Below, piece after piece: positions 34,314-43,068 of a stretch of 64,000 bases of DNA. The notes beneath the pieces are model-generated. The model searched no databases and had not been told where the DNA came from. It saw only the letters and a program-made list of their open reading frames with translations. Position 1 is the first letter of the stretch. Every line of letters starts with the position of its first letter. The stretch spans positions 45,574 to 109,573 of the forward strand of contig JBJLCZ010000011.1 in NCBI GenBank assembly GCA_045567335.1. Direction: 5' to 3'. The position numbers and the translations under genes were made by a program. Origin of the DNA: Pelagilacustribacter sp045567335. GTDB lineage: Bacteria > Pseudomonadota > Alphaproteobacteria > Pelagibacterales > Pelagibacteraceae.

Positions 34314-36380
34314 ATGTCAAAAAATTCTGAAAATAAAAATCAATCGTACGGAGCTGACTCAATTAAAGTTCTAAAAGGATTAGACGCTGTAAGAAAACGA
34401 CCTGGAATGTATATTGGAGATACTGACGATGGCTCTGGATTACATCATATGGTTTTTGAAGTTGTAGATAACGCTATAGATGAAGCATTAGCTGGACATT
34501 GTAAAAATATTACAATAATTATGAATAAAGATAATAGTATTACCGTTGAAGATGATGGTAGAGGTATTCCAGTTGACATGCACAAAACTGAAAAAATGTC
34601 TGCTGCAGAAGTTATTATGACACAACTCCATGCAGGTGGTAAATTTGACCATGATTCTTACAAAGTTTCGGGTGGACTTCATGGTGTAGGAGTATCAGTA
34701 GTAAACGCTTTGTCAGAAAAATTAGAGTTAAATATTTTTAGAGAAGGAAGAGAGTACTTAATAAATTTTAAAAATGGTAATTCAGTTAAGCCATTAAAAT
34801 CTATAGGAAACACTAAAAAAAAAGGTACCAAGATAACTTTTTTACCCTCAAAAGAAATTTTTTCATCATTAAAATTTAGTTCAAACATACTTCAAAAAAG
34901 AATAAGAGAATTAGCTTTTTTGAATAAAGGAATTAATATTATTTTAAAAGATAATACGAGTTCTAAAAGTAAAGAATTTATTAATAAATATGATGGAGGA
35001 ATTGCAGAGTTTGTTAAATTTATAGATCAAAAAAAACCAATTTTAATAAATAAAAATGAAAAAGAAATATTTAAAAAACCAATATTTATTTTTGCACAAA
35101 AAAATAATATCTCAGTTGAATGTTCTTTTGAATGGAATGCTAGCTACACAGAAGAAGTGTTACCTTTTACAAATAATATTCCACAGAAAGATGGTGGCAC
35201 ACATTTACTTGGTTTCAGGAGTGCATTAACTCGAATTATAAATAAATATTTCTCAGAAAAAAATAATAAGAAAAATAAAATTACTTTGTCTGGAGAGGAC
35301 ATAAAAGAGGGATTAACAGCTGTTTTATCAATAAAAATGCCTGATCCTAAATTTTCGTCCCAGACAAAAGATAAATTAGTTTCATCAGAGGTTAGACTTA
35401 TAGTTGAAAGTATTATTAATGATAAAGTTTCAACATGGTTTGATCAAAATCCCGGTGTAATTAAAAACGTGTTAGAGAAAATCACCCAGGCAGCAATGGC
35501 TAGAGATGTAGCTAGAAAAGCTAGAGATAGTGTAAGACGAAAAGGAACTTTTGAATTATCTGGCTTACCAGGAAAGCTTGCTGATTGTCAGATACAAAAA
35601 AGAGAGGGAACCGAACTATTCATAGTAGAGGGTGATTCGGCTGGAGGATCTGCTAAGCAGGGTAGAGTTAGAGAATTTCAAGCAGTCTTACCCCTTAGAG
35701 GCAAGATTCTAAATACTTATGTAAATGCAAATGGCAAAACTAATGGACATGACGATCATGCAACAAAAGCCTTAGCCAAAATGATGTCATCAAATGAAAT
35801 TGTAACTTTAATTAATGCTTTAGGAACAGGTTCTAAAGATTTTAAAATTGAGAATTTAAGATATGATAAAATAGTTATTATGACGGACGCTGATGTTGAT
35901 GGTTCTCATATAAGAACTCTTTTGTTAACTTTTTTTAATAATTATCCTTTTAATCAATTAATTGAAAATGGTCATTTATATTTAGCCCAACCTCCTTTAT
36001 TTAAGGTAACAAAAGCAAATAAAAGTGTTTACATAAAAGACGAAAAAAACTTAGAGGATTATATTTTTAAATTATCTGATAAATCAGGAAAAAAAATGAA
36101 AAAAAATTCAGCAGAATTCGAAAAATTTATGGAAGAACAAAAACGAAAGTTCTCAATACAAAGATTTAAGGGATTAGGAGAAATGAACCCCGAGGAATTA
36201 TGGCAAACTACTTTAAACCCAGAAAATAGAACTATGCTTAGAGTGGAATATTCAAAAGGCACAAAAGAAAAGTCAAAAGATGATCAAAAAATTATCCAAA
36301 TCTTAATGGGAGATGATGTTGCTCCAAGAAAAGATTTCATAACAACCAACGCATTAGAAGTATCTAACCTGGATATATAG
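34314..36380 (+). CDS. gyrB: DNA gyrase subunit B
   Basis: ATPase subunit of gyrase, introducing negative supercoils. I choose the ATG at 34314 (688 residues); a GTG at 34272 in frame would add 14 atypical residues. Seen are the GHKL ATPase motifs (DNAIDEAL, DDGRGIPV, GGLHGVGVSVVNAL), the TOPRIM motifs EGDSAGGSA (from residue 439) and DADVDGSHIRTL, and the closing QRFKGLGEMNPEELW. Shorter than E. coli GyrB, lacking its insert, as is usual outside gammaproteobacteria. Confidence 0.96.
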   Translation: MSKNSENKNQSYGADSIKVLKGLDAVRKRPGMYIGDTDDGSGLHHMVFEVVDNAIDEALAGHCKNITIIMNKDNSITVEDDGRGIPVDMHKTEKMSAAEVIMTQLHAGGKFDHDSYKVSGGLHGVGVSVVNALSEKLELNIFREGREYLINFKNGNSVKPLKSIGNTKKKGTKITFLPSKEIFSSLKFSSNILQKRIRELAFLNKGINIILKDNTSSKSKEFINKYDGGIAEFVKFIDQKKPILINKNEKEIFKKPIFIFAQKNNISVECSFEWNASYTEEVLPFTNNIPQKDGGTHLLGFRSALTRIINKYFSEKNNKKNKITLSGEDIKEGLTAVLSIKMPDPKFSSQTKDKLVSSEVRLIVESIINDKVSTWFDQNPGVIKNVLEKITQAAMARDVARKARDSVRRKGTFELSGLPGKLADCQIQKREGTELFIVEGDSAGGSAKQGRVREFQAVLPLRGKILNTYVNANGKTNGHDDHATKALAKMMSSNEIVTLINALGTGSKDFKIENLRYDKIVIMTDADVDGSHIRTLLLTFFNNYPFNQLIENGHLYLAQPPLFKVTKANKSVYIKDEKNLEDYIFKLSDKSGKKMKKNSAEFEKFMEEQKRKFSIQRFKGLGEMNPEELWQTTLNPENRTMLRVEYSKGTKEKSKDDQKIIQILMGDDVAPRKDFITTNALEVSNLDI

Positions 36381-36388
36381 TTTTTAAA

Positions 36389-37678
36389 ATGAAATTTTCT
36401 ACTCTTTTTAGGTTAGAAGAAAATCTTCACTTAGATAAAAAAACATTAGTAATTTTAAGATGGATAGCAATAGTAGGCCAACTTATTGCGATAAATTTAG
36501 TTTATAGTTATCTTAATCTTAGTTTTCCAATAATAGAAAGTCATATTATTATCTTTATAGGATTAATTACTAATTTATATTTACAATTTAAAATTAAAAC
36601 AAATCAGCTAAAAGATGTTTATTCTTCATTATTTCTTTCATATGATTTAATTCAGTTAAGCATCTTATTATATCTCACTGGAGGAATTTCTAATCCATTC
36701 TCACTATTGTTAATTGTGCCTGCAATTGTTTCATCAACTTTTTTAAGTATGGGTACCACGATAATATTAGGTATAACAACTATTTTTTCATTATCGATAT
36801 TAACAAAATTTTATTTACCTTTACCTGGCATGAATGAGTTTGGTTTTAATTTTCCAGCTTTTTATCTTTTGGGAATGCTTATTTCTATAATTGTAGGTTT
36901 AGTTTTCTTAAGTTATTTTGGAATAAGATTTGCTGGTGAGACAAAAAAAAGATCTGAGGCATTAAATAAATTACAACAAGTTATAGCTAAAGAGTACGAA
37001 TTAGAGTCATTGGGCGGTCAAGCTGCAGCAGCAGCTCATTCATTAGGAACTCCATTAGCAACAATTACGGTAGTCGCTAAGGAATTAAGAAAAGAAATTG
37101 ACATAGACTCAAAATATTCAAAAGATTTAGATTTATTAATTAGTCAAACAAAAAGATGTGGAGATATATTAAAAAAAATATCTCAAAAACAAATAATAGA
37201 AGATAAGTTTATAAGTGCAGTAAAATTAGAGGATTTACTTAATGAAATTTTAAGATCTTTTATTGAAACTTCAGAAAAAGAAATTATTCTAAACACCAAC
37301 AATGATAACAACAAAATAGATATTAAAAGATCTCCAGAAATTATTTATGGCCTAAGAAATTTCATTGGCAATGCGGTAAAATTTTCATTAAAAAAAGTTG
37401 AAGTAGAGATAAAGAGCGATAAAAATAGTGTTCAAATAAGTATAAATGATGATGGACCAGGGTTTCCAGATGATTTGATAGGTTTGTTGGGAGAACCATA
37501 CATAAAATCAAAGTCAAAAGAAACTAATGGTAAATCTGGTTTAGGTTTAGGTACTTTTTTAGGAAAAACTCTTTTAGAAAGACAAGCTGCAAAATTAAAT
37601 TTTTTTAATAATAATAAATTTAAAGGAGCATCTGTTGTTATTTTATGGGATATTAAAAATATAATTTCTAATTCTTAA
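36389..37678 (+). CDS. regB: Redox-sensing histidine kinase RegB/PrrB
   Basis: Global redox sensor kinase. The 429-residue protein has about six transmembrane segments (residues 20-185) and the Reg-type H-box HSLGTPLATI with phospho-accepting His217. Cys257 sits in KRCGDIL, the position of the redox-active cysteine of RegB. The ATPase N and G boxes are IYGLRNFIGNAVKFS and SGLGLGTFLGKTLL. It begins 8 nt after gyrB and ends 11 nt inside the convergent ureohydrolase gene. Its regulator RegA lies 3.3 kb away beyond the polyamine operon. Confidence 0.9.
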   Translation: MKFSTLFRLEENLHLDKKTLVILRWIAIVGQLIAINLVYSYLNLSFPIIESHIIIFIGLITNLYLQFKIKTNQLKDVYSSLFLSYDLIQLSILLYLTGGISNPFSLLLIVPAIVSSTFLSMGTTIILGITTIFSLSILTKFYLPLPGMNEFGFNFPAFYLLGMLISIIVGLVFLSYFGIRFAGETKKRSEALNKLQQVIAKEYELESLGGQAAAAAHSLGTPLATITVVAKELRKEIDIDSKYSKDLDLLISQTKRCGDILKKISQKQIIEDKFISAVKLEDLLNEILRSFIETSEKEIILNTNNDNNKIDIKRSPEIIYGLRNFIGNAVKFSLKKVEVEIKSDKNSVQISINDDGPGFPDDLIGLLGEPYIKSKSKETNGKSGLGLGTFLGKTLLERQAAKLNFFNNNKFKGASVVILWDIKNIISNS

Positions 37679-38549
37679 ATTCAAAAGCATAAGATAATAT
37701 CTTATAGGCTAATTTAGCTACTAAAAAATTGTAAGAGTTAAAACCTTTAATGGGAGCTAACTCATTAATGTCAGCACCTATAATATTTGAATTTTTACAA
37801 ACAGTTTTAATAATAGGCAAAATTTCTTCCCATAAAAATCCTCCTGGCTCTGGAGTTCCAGTTGCTGGCATAATACTTGAATCAAATCCATCTACATCAA
37901 AAGTTATATAAACATTTTTATTTAAAAATATTTCTGCAATTTTATCTGCATTCCAATCCTTTTTATCCTTAGCCCAAAAAATTTTAATCCTACTTCGATT
38001 ATTATTGTAAAATTTCATTTCTAAAGCGGATAGATTTCTTATGCCAAATGAAACGATATTTACATTCTTAAAATCAAGACATCTTTTAATTGCACAAGCA
38101 TGAGAAAATTTTTCTCCATTGTATTCTTCTCTTAAATCTGCATGTGCATCAAAATGTAATATAGTTATTTTATCATATTTTTCTGCCAAAGGTTTTATTG
38201 ATCCAGGTGTTAAAGTATGTTCTCCTCCTAAAACCAAAGGAAATTTATTTTCCGATATAATTTTTTTGTTAATGTTAGCTAATTGATTAATAGCTGCTTT
38301 AATATTTTTCTTGATTGGAAATGGTTTTAAAGTTTTAATTCCAATAAATTTATAAGGTTCTTTATTTAATTCTTCATCAAATAACTCAACTTGATGAGAG
38401 GCTTTAATAATTTCTTTTGGTCCATTTTTAGTTCCAGCACCATAACTTACAGATTTTTCTAGGCCAAAAGGAACTATAATAACTTTATTATTTGTTTTTG
38501 TATCAGCTTCATAGCCAAGAAATCCTTCTTTTTGTTTTAAAAAATTCAT
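37668..38549 (-). CDS. speB: Agmatinase/arginase-family ureohydrolase
   Basis: Binuclear manganese enzyme that removes urea from agmatine, arginine or a related guanidino compound. The 293-residue protein has VLGGEHTLTPG, the metal-binding HFDAHADLR and TFDVDGFDSS motifs. Third gene of the polyamine operon, one base after the deoxyhypusine-synthase-like gene. Substrate choice (agmatine versus arginine) is not visible; the adjacent ornithine/lysine decarboxylase fits either an arginase-plus-decarboxylase route or agmatinase. Confidence 0.85.
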   Translation of the reverse strand: MNFLKQKEGFLGYEADTKTNNKVIIVPFGLEKSVSYGAGTKNGPKEIIKASHQVELFDEELNKEPYKFIGIKTLKPFPIKKNIKAAINQLANINKKIISENKFPLVLGGEHTLTPGSIKPLAEKYDKITILHFDAHADLREEYNGEKFSHACAIKRCLDFKNVNIVSFGIRNLSALEMKFYNNNRSRIKIFWAKDKKDWNADKIAEIFLNKNVYITFDVDGFDSSIMPATGTPEPGGFLWEEILPIIKTVCKNSNIIGADINELAPIKGFNSYNFLVAKLAYKILSYAFEFKN

Positions 38550-39599
38550 TTAACTTTCAAAAATTTTTGAAAATTCTTTTTTGGGTCTGTCTTTCCAATT
38601 ATTCCTATGATATGCATCGCTAGCAATTAAAGGGAGTACACTTGTTGCTTCAGCAAAAACCATTTGCTCCTTAGTTATATTTACCTTTCCCCATGAACTA
38701 GCTTCTTTTAAGGTAGAGCTACTGCAAGCACCATCTCTTACATCAGCCACTGTGATTTGAATTGCGTACTTATGCATTTCAACTTTTTTACCCAATAATT
38801 CTGCACAAACAACTGTATCTTGAACAAAGTTTTTAGGCACACCTCCGCCCACCATTAAAAGTCCTGACTGTTTTGATTGTAATTTAATTTCTGTAAGTTC
38901 TCTGAATTCTTTAATAGAATCTATAGTAATATGACTTTTTGGATTTTTTTCTTGGTGCATGACTAAACCAAATCCAGCAGAACTATCCGTAAAAGCTGGA
39001 CAGAATATGGGTACGTTGTTATCGTATGCTGTCTCAATTAAAGAATTTTTCTTTTTGGCATTTGCTTTTAAATATTTGCCAATTTCCTTAATGAATTCCC
39101 TAGATGTATATGATTTAGGATTTAATGAATTTGCAATTTCACAAATAGTTTGATCACAAGCCTGTAATTCCTCTTCATCAATATAAGTATCATATATTCT
39201 ATCTATATAGTTATTTCGTAGCTCTGTATCGTCTTCAAATTGAGATCCTTGATAATGTTTAAAACCTAAAGCCTCAAAAAAATCCATATCAATTATAGAA
39301 GCTCCTGTAGCTACTATTGCATCCACCATATTATATTTTACTAAATCTTTATAAAGATCCATACAACCTGCAGCTGAAGTAGATCCAGCTAAAGTAAGAA
39401 AAATTGTACAATTTTTATCTGCAATCATCTCATTGAAAATTTTAGCTGCGTTAGCTGTATCTCTTGATGTGAATGACATTTTACCCATTGAGTCAATAAT
39501 TTTACGAGCATCAAATGATGTTATATCTATGTGTTCAACTGGTTTGTTTAAAAGAGGTTTTTTATTGTGTCCAATGTATGAGCTATTTTTTTTACTCAT
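38550..39599 (-). CDS. Deoxyhypusine synthase-like protein (probable homospermidine/polyamine synthase)
   Basis: The 349-residue protein belongs to the deoxyhypusine synthase family, with LTLAGSTSAAGCMDL, IVATGASIIDMDFFEAL and the catalytic Lys305 in KEASSWGKVN. Bacteria lack the eIF5A substrate of true deoxyhypusine synthase; bacterial members are known or proposed to transfer the aminobutyl group to small amines, giving homospermidine or similar. Its place between a decarboxylase and a ureohydrolase supports a polyamine role. It overlaps the decarboxylase stop by one base. Confidence 0.8.
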   Translation of the reverse strand: MSKKNSSYIGHNKKPLLNKPVEHIDITSFDARKIIDSMGKMSFTSRDTANAAKIFNEMIADKNCTIFLTLAGSTSAAGCMDLYKDLVKYNMVDAIVATGASIIDMDFFEALGFKHYQGSQFEDDTELRNNYIDRIYDTYIDEEELQACDQTICEIANSLNPKSYTSREFIKEIGKYLKANAKKKNSLIETAYDNNVPIFCPAFTDSSAGFGLVMHQEKNPKSHITIDSIKEFRELTEIKLQSKQSGLLMVGGGVPKNFVQDTVVCAELLGKKVEMHKYAIQITVADVRDGACSSSTLKEASSWGKVNITKEQMVFAEATSVLPLIASDAYHRNNWKDRPKKEFSKIFES

Positions 39600-40777
39600 T
39601 AAGCAACCAAATAACTAACTTTCCCCGCATCATCATAAATTGACATTATTGGTTTGTCTTCCAATTCATAAATTTGATCAGAGTAAAATCCATTAAATTT
39701 TGTTCTAAAAGTTAATCCGTAAGCTCCTAACTGACCCAATTCAATATAATCACCTTCTTTAATATTATTTGGCAATAAAAAAGGACCTTTCATATAATCT
39801 AAACTATCACAAGTAGGCCCAAAAAAACTAAAGGCTGTTAATTTTTTAGATTGAATTCTTCCATTAGAAAACATTTTACTTGGAAAAACAAAATTAGGAA
39901 CTCCTGCATCAAATAAAGTTCCATATGTTCCATCATTTATATAGAGTTTTTGTTTTTTCCTCGACACAATCTTGACAATTGTGGAACCACTTTCAGCAAC
40001 TATTGCTCTCCCGGGCTCACAAATTAATTCTGGCATAGTAGACAATTTTAATTTTTCTAATGCTAATTTAATTTCAGCCATATAATTATTTAATGGCTCA
40101 GGATTTAAATCTGGATAAATTGAGGGAAAACCACCACCAATATTTATAATATTTGGAATAATTTTTGTCTTTTTAATAATATTGCCAATTTCAGCAATAG
40201 CTTTCGAAAAAGATATTTTGTGCATACATTGCGATCCAACATGAAAACTAATTCCTATTTTTTTTGCATGTTCTTTGCAAAGTCGTACTAATCCTAAAGC
40301 CTCACTTGGAGATGCTCCAAACTTTCTTGATAAATCTATTTCAGCATGCTCATTTGAAATAGCAATTCTTACGTATAAATTTAAATCTTTTGCTTGCTTA
40401 GTTGCTTCTAATATTTTTTGTAGTTCATCTTTAGTATCCAGCGCAAAGTCTTTTACACCTAAACTAAAATAAGCTTCAGCTATATCTTTTCTACTTTTTA
40501 TGGTGTGCATAAAATATAATTTAGCGTCTGATTTGAGTTTTTTAATTAATTTAATTTCATTAATTGAAGCAACATCAAAATCACTTATTTGATTGTCAAT
40601 TATACTCTTTAAAACTTTTTCATTTGGATTAGTTTTAACAGCGTATAGAATTTTTCCAGGAAAATTTTTTTTAAAAAAATTTATAGATGTTTTTATAGAT
40701 TCAGGCCGTATACAATATACGGGGCAATCTGGCTTTAATGTGTTAACTAATTCGTTAACGTCTTTAAATTTTCGCAT
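39599..40777 (-). CDS. Ornithine/lysine decarboxylase-type PLP enzyme (fold III)
   Basis: Decarboxylates ornithine (or lysine) to putrescine (or cadaverine). The 392-residue alanine-racemase-fold protein has the PLP lysine Lys48 in YAVKTNP, the phosphate-binding INIGGGFPS region, CEPGRAIVAESG and the active-site Cys323 in GPTCDSLDYM. This eukaryotic-like fold III class is common in alphaproteobacteria. First gene of the three-gene minus-strand polyamine operon; its upstream region is shared with regA. Confidence 0.87.
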   Translation of the reverse strand: MRKFKDVNELVNTLKPDCPVYCIRPESIKTSINFFKKNFPGKILYAVKTNPNEKVLKSIIDNQISDFDVASINEIKLIKKLKSDAKLYFMHTIKSRKDIAEAYFSLGVKDFALDTKDELQKILEATKQAKDLNLYVRIAISNEHAEIDLSRKFGASPSEALGLVRLCKEHAKKIGISFHVGSQCMHKISFSKAIAEIGNIIKKTKIIPNIINIGGGFPSIYPDLNPEPLNNYMAEIKLALEKLKLSTMPELICEPGRAIVAESGSTIVKIVSRKKQKLYINDGTYGTLFDAGVPNFVFPSKMFSNGRIQSKKLTAFSFFGPTCDSLDYMKGPFLLPNNIKEGDYIELGQLGAYGLTFRTKFNGFYSDQIYELEDKPIMSIYDDAGKVSYLVA

Positions 40778-40933
40778 CTCATGTGTCCCTCTTTTATTTA
40801 CACAGAAAGGTTTCTAAAAAATTTTTATAAAAAAACCTTATTTGCTCGAATTAAAGTTTTTTTGACTTTATGTAAAGAAAAAAATCACAGAGAGACCTTG
40901 AAAATCGTAAAAACATATCCATATATCCACTAT

Positions 40934-41506
40934 ATGAAAAGTCTAAATACAACCGCTTCACAGCTCAAAATTTCCGATTTTGAGGATAAATCTCTTCTAA
41001 TTTTAGATGATGATGATCCTTTAAGAGGAAGACTCTCCAGAGCAATGGAAAAAAAGGGATTTTCTGTAAAAGAGGCAAAAAGCGTTGAAGAAGGGCTAAA
41101 AATAGTAAAAAACTCACCTCCAAATTTTGCGGTTGTGGACCTAAGGTTAGAAGATGGAAATGGTCTGGATGTTATTAGAGAGCTAACAAAAAACAAAAAA
41201 GACAGTAGAATTGTTATGCTTACTGGTTATGGCAATTTACCTACAGCAGTCGCAGCAGTTAAAGCCGGAGCAATAGATTATATAGCAAAACCAGCTGATG
41301 CTGATGATGTAGAATCAGCTTTACTTGCATCTCCTGAGTCAAAAGCAAAACCACCTGAAAATCCAATGTCAGCAGATAGGGTAAAATGGGAACATATTCA
41401 CCGTGTCTTTGAATTATGTAATAGGAATGTTTCTGAAACTGCTAGAAGATTAAAAATGCACAGAAGAACTTTACAAAGAATTTTATCTAAAAGATCACCA
41501 AGATAA
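40934..41506 (+). CDS. regA: Redox response regulator RegA/PrrA/ActR
   Basis: Partner of RegB. I choose the ATG at 40934 (190 residues); an in-frame upstream ATG (40781) would add 51 unfamiliar residues that overlap the odc promoter region. The receiver domain has acidic DDDD (residues 25-28), phospho-accepting Asp69 in VVDLRLEDG and Lys in AKPADADD. A short Pro-containing linker leads to the Fis-type helix-turn-helix with ETARRLKMHRRTLQRILSKR. It ends 1 nt before the convergent bioY stop. Confidence 0.92.
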   Translation: MKSLNTTASQLKISDFEDKSLLILDDDDPLRGRLSRAMEKKGFSVKEAKSVEEGLKIVKNSPPNFAVVDLRLEDGNGLDVIRELTKNKKDSRIVMLTGYGNLPTAVAAVKAGAIDYIAKPADADDVESALLASPESKAKPPENPMSADRVKWEHIHRVFELCNRNVSETARRLKMHRRTLQRILSKRSPR

Positions 41507-41507
41507 T

Positions 41508-42062
41508 TTATAAGTTTATTTTTTGAATTTTTTGAAATTTAGAAATAATAATAGTCAATATAAGAATTTTAAATAACTCTGCTAATAAAAAAGGATACAC
41601 ACCAAGTTCAAGGATAGGTTTTTCCCAACCTATTAAGGTACCAAGCCATAAAATTCCACAAATATAAATAAAACTTGTAGCAAAAGTTAATTTAGCAAAG
41701 TTTTTTAATATATTTTTGTCATAATTAAATATACCTGCAAAAAAAACACAAATTAAAAATCCAATAAGGTATCCCATTGTTGGACCAGTAAAATAAATCA
41801 GACCAATGCCTTTTTCTGGAGTCCCAGCAAATACTGGTAGCCCTATTATTCCTTCAAATAAATATAAACCAATTGTAGATAATCCAAGTTTCCAACCAAA
41901 TAAAATTCCTATTAACAAAACTATAAAAGTTTGCATAGTCATTGGCACAGGATAAAAAGGTATTTTTATTTTAGATGATATTGCTAAGATTATAGTTCCT
42001 GTTAAAACTATAAATAAGCTTTTAGTTATTTTTGACTGTTTTAAATTTTTAACTAACTCCAT
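41508..42062 (-). CDS. bioY: Biotin transporter BioY
   Basis: Substrate-binding membrane subunit for biotin uptake (S component of ECF-type transporters, sometimes active alone). The 184-residue protein has about six hydrophobic segments and the BioY patterns KIPFYPVPMTMQTFIVLL and GPTMGYLIGF. No ECF ATPase or T-subunit is adjacent; the ABC ATPase upstream is of another class. Suggests biotin import from seawater. Confidence 0.88.
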   Translation of the reverse strand: MELVKNLKQSKITKSLFIVLTGTIILAISSKIKIPFYPVPMTMQTFIVLLIGILFGWKLGLSTIGLYLFEGIIGLPVFAGTPEKGIGLIYFTGPTMGYLIGFLICVFFAGIFNYDKNILKNFAKLTFATSFIYICGILWLGTLIGWEKPILELGVYPFLLAELFKILILTIIISKFQKIQKINL

Positions 42063-42096
42063 ATTTAATATATTTACTGTGTTTTTTAAATTAAAT

Positions 42097-43026
42097 CTAG
42101 TTATTTGTTAATTGAACAAATACGTCCTCTAAATCACTATCTTCTGTAACGATATCTTGTATTTCTAGATCGTTTTTCTTTAAAAAGTTTAAAATATCCT
42201 CAAAATTATGAGAATTTTTTTCATAAATAGCTGTTATACTATTTTTTGAATTAACCTTAAAATCTATTCCATCTAGTTTTAATTCTTTATTAATTTCTAA
42301 ATTTTTAATTTTAAAATTAACTTTTTTAGTTTGTATTCTATCTAAGAGTTTTTGAGTGGTGTCTAAGGCAACCAGATTTCCTTTATCAATAATAGCTATT
42401 CTGTCACACATCTCTTGTGCTTCAAATAAATAATGAGTCGTTAAAATTATTGTTACCCCTTCCTTGTTTAATTCTTTAACATTTTTCCATAAATTTTTTC
42501 TTAATTCAACGTCAACGCCTGCAGTTGGTTCATCTAATATTAAAATAGGAGGTTGATGTACCATAGCTTTTGCAATCAACAATCTTCTTTTCATTCCTCC
42601 AGATAAGTTTCTTGAATAAGCATCAGCTTTTTCTTCTAATGCAACCATCTTAAGGATTATATTTGTAATCCTCTCACTTGAAGGAACACCATACAGACCA
42701 GCTTGAAGTTCAAGAAGTTTTTTTGGAGAAAAAAAAGCATCAAGATTAACCTCTTGCGGCACAATTCCAATTGATGCTTTAACTTGTCTTGGATTTTTAT
42801 CTAGATCAAAACCCCATACGTTTATTTTTCCTTGAGTTTTAATAACAGTTCCTCCTAGAATACTTAAAAATGTTGTTTTGCCCGCTCCATTAGGACCAAG
42901 TAAACCAAAAACTTCTCCTTGTTTAACTTGAAAACTTAAATTATTTAAAGCTTTATCTAAATTTTTCTTTTTATTTCCAGAGTATATCTTGCTTAAATTT
43001 TCAACAGTTAAGGCAATTTTATTCAT
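42097..43026 (-). CDS. ABC transporter ATP-binding protein (ABC-2/multidrug export class)
   Basis: A 309-residue ATPase starting at the ATG 43024-43026 (a GTG at 43044 is possible but adds only six residues). It has Walker A GPNGAGKTT, the Q-loop in GIVPQEVNLD, signature LSGGMKRRL and Walker B ILILDEPTAGVD, then a C-terminal extension ending LEDVFVQLT, typical of ABC-2 exporters (CcmA/YadG-like). No permease is adjacent: bioY lies on one side and divergent polA on the other. Substrate unknown. Confidence 0.88.
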   Translation of the reverse strand: MNKIALTVENLSKIYSGNKKKNLDKALNNLSFQVKQGEVFGLLGPNGAGKTTFLSILGGTVIKTQGKINVWGFDLDKNPRQVKASIGIVPQEVNLDAFFSPKKLLELQAGLYGVPSSERITNIILKMVALEEKADAYSRNLSGGMKRRLLIAKAMVHQPPILILDEPTAGVDVELRKNLWKNVKELNKEGVTIILTTHYLFEAQEMCDRIAIIDKGNLVALDTTQKLLDRIQTKKVNFKIKNLEINKELKLDGIDFKVNSKNSITAIYEKNSHNFEDILNFLKKNDLEIQDIVTEDSDLEDVFVQLTNN

Positions 43027-43068
43027 AGATAATTTAATTTTCACAAAAAAATTAAGGTAATATACATT

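Noticed and set aside
40781..40933. 51-residue N-terminal extension of RegA
   Set aside because: RegA homologues begin near the ATG at 40934; the extension covers the divergent promoter region and has no domain.
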